A DNA stretch of 64,000 nucleotides from Clostridiales bacterium (GTDB lineage Bacteria > Acidobacteriota > Aminicenantia > Aminicenantales > UBA8522). Under the pieces are notes generated by a model. The model had not been told where the DNA came from and ran no database searches. It worked only from the letters and a program-made list of their open reading frames with translations. The DNA lies in NCBI GenBank assembly GCA_029907205.1, contig JARYMI010000015.1:1-64000 (forward strand). The letters are read 5' to 3'. The position numbers and the translations under genes were made by a program. Below are positions 63,158 through 64,000 of this stretch, in pieces; within the stretch, counting starts at the first letter, position 1, and each line of letters opens with the position of its first letter.

Positions 63158-64000
63158 ATGAACAAAAATCGATTGGGCGGTGGTCCTGATCGTGCCCAGA
63201 TAAGGTACTTGAGCGGCGCCATCACTGCTGAAATCATCGCCGCGTTAGGCTTTTCTCCGCGGGGCGCAGCGCGGCACTTGCTTGGGCCTCTCTTTCGGTA
63301 TCCGTCGCGCCGCATCTCAACCATCATGTGGGAGTACACCCGTGATGCGGCCGAGACCGACATCATCTCGGCAACGGGACGCTTGCTGGCGCAGTTTGTC
63401 GACGGCGTCGAAGCGCGCGGCCGAGAAAACGTCCCCCGTGAGGGGCCTGTCCTCATCGCTTCGAATCATCCCGGCGCCTATGATGCATTCGCGATCGTGT
63501 CGCAGTTGCCGCGCGCGGACATTAAGTTAGTCGGCAGCGATGTGCCCTTCCTCAAAGCGCTTCCTCAGGTTGCCTCTCGCCTCATTGACACCCCGCCCGA
63601 TGCAATCAAGCGCATGGTGGCCGTTCGCGCCTGCATCCGGCAGTTGCAAGCCAACGGCCTGCTGATCATTTATCCGACTGGTTTTGTTGACCCCGATCCC
63701 GAAGTCCAGCGAGGTGCCAGCGATGTGTTGAAGAGCTGGTCGCCCAGTCTGGAAATCATGCTCCGCCGTGCCCCCGCCACGCGTGTCGTCATCACCGTTG
63801 TCAGCGGCGTGTTGTCGGGCCAGGCCCTGCGAAATCCTATTACCCGACTTGCCAAAGCCGATTGGGAAAAACGCAAGCTGGCCGAGTTTCTCCAGGTCAT
63901 CGAGCAGCTCACGTTCAAAAGACGATTTCATTTGAGCCCGCGTGTCACCTTTGGGCCGCCTATCAGCATGGCTGATCTCGACCGGAAAAACCTGATGGCT
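63158..64000 (+). CDS. PlsC-like acyltransferase (cut by window edge)
   Basis: The frame from ATG 63158 runs 281 codons to the window end without a stop. The acyltransferase motif is NHPGAYD (His-x4-Asp), with VLIASNHPGAYDAFAI before it and a second motif region around GLLIIYPTGF. Such enzymes move an acyl chain to glycerol-phosphate or a related acceptor at the membrane. The substrate cannot be told, and the C-terminus is not in view. Confidence 0.72.
   Translation, partial: MNKNRLGGGPDRAQIRYLSGAITAEIIAALGFSPRGAARHLLGPLFRYPSRRISTIMWEYTRDAAETDIISATGRLLAQFVDGVEARGRENVPREGPVLIASNHPGAYDAFAIVSQLPRADIKLVGSDVPFLKALPQVASRLIDTPPDAIKRMVAVRACIRQLQANGLLIIYPTGFVDPDPEVQRGASDVLKSWSPSLEIMLRRAPATRVVITVVSGVLSGQALRNPITRLAKADWEKRKLAEFLQVIEQLTFKRRFHLSPRVTFGPPISMADLDRKNLMA

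Noticed and set aside
1-64000. CRISPR arrays, rRNA, tRNA genes
   Set aside because: No regularly spaced repeats, rRNA-like stretches or T-loop/acceptor patterns were recognised by eye; a tRNA/rRNA model scan would be decisive and could not be run.

Overview
The window looks like part of the chromosome of a Gram-negative, deep-branching bacterium. I suspect a candidate phylum close to Acidobacteriota, such as Candidatus Aminicenantes. Pointers are an LptD outer-membrane protein, a carboxypeptidase-regulatory/TonB-type receptor, a CBM9-DUF5916 protein, a Ser/Thr kinase fused to TPRs, moderate G+C and many sigma-54 promoters. The phylum is an inference from gene content only. No rRNA, tRNA or CRISPR was recognised.

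Layout. 1-6.1 kb is a mobile/defence patch: the edge of an IS1380-type element, a possible small RNA, an unknown zinc-ribbon protein, and an IS1634-type element that has cut off the end of a type IIG restriction-modification gene. 6.3-12.1 kb holds a DUF5916 outer-membrane protein, a membrane-bound spermidine-synthase-like protein and an AmrS-type radical SAM enzyme. 12.2-15.4 kb is a decayed outer-membrane receptor gene behind a sigma-54 promoter. 15.5-24.7 kb has valS and a heavy-metal RND efflux operon (czcA-czcB-czcC plus a small His/Cys protein).

24.9-32.3 kb is the most distinctive part. A family 5 solute-binding protein, a sensor kinase and an NtrC-type activator form one translationally coupled operon, followed by a receiver-only protein and a Fis-type protein. 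A sigma/anti-sigma pair lies beside them. Three copies of the palindrome TGTAAA-N5-TTTACA (one with a single mismatch) each sit 71-82 bp upstream of a good -24/-12 promoter: ahead of the solute-binding protein, ahead of the receiver protein, and ahead of a 19-residue hydrophobic micropeptide whose transcript points at the efflux operon. I read this as an autoregulated sigma-54 regulon, possibly sensing a metal or peptide.

32.3-40.4 kb is a surface-glycan operon: a polyprenyl-phosphate glycosyltransferase, DUF2304, an SMR-type flippase subunit, FemAB, a deacetylase, a GT-C glycosyltransferase and methyltransferases. 40.4-41.6 kb has two TIGR04076-like proteins and a Cys-containing secreted peptide, with two more sigma-54 promoters. 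42-54.4 kb carries an FkbM methyltransferase, a membrane dipeptidase, a GT-C protein, lptD, and a deoxysugar operon (rmlA, hicBA, rmlC, rmlB, gmd-like, rmd-like). 54.4-64 kb has another GT-C protein, a frameshifted AAA/DUF4143 gene, a nucleotidyltransferase pair, a Ser/Thr kinase, purF and the start of an acyltransferase gene.
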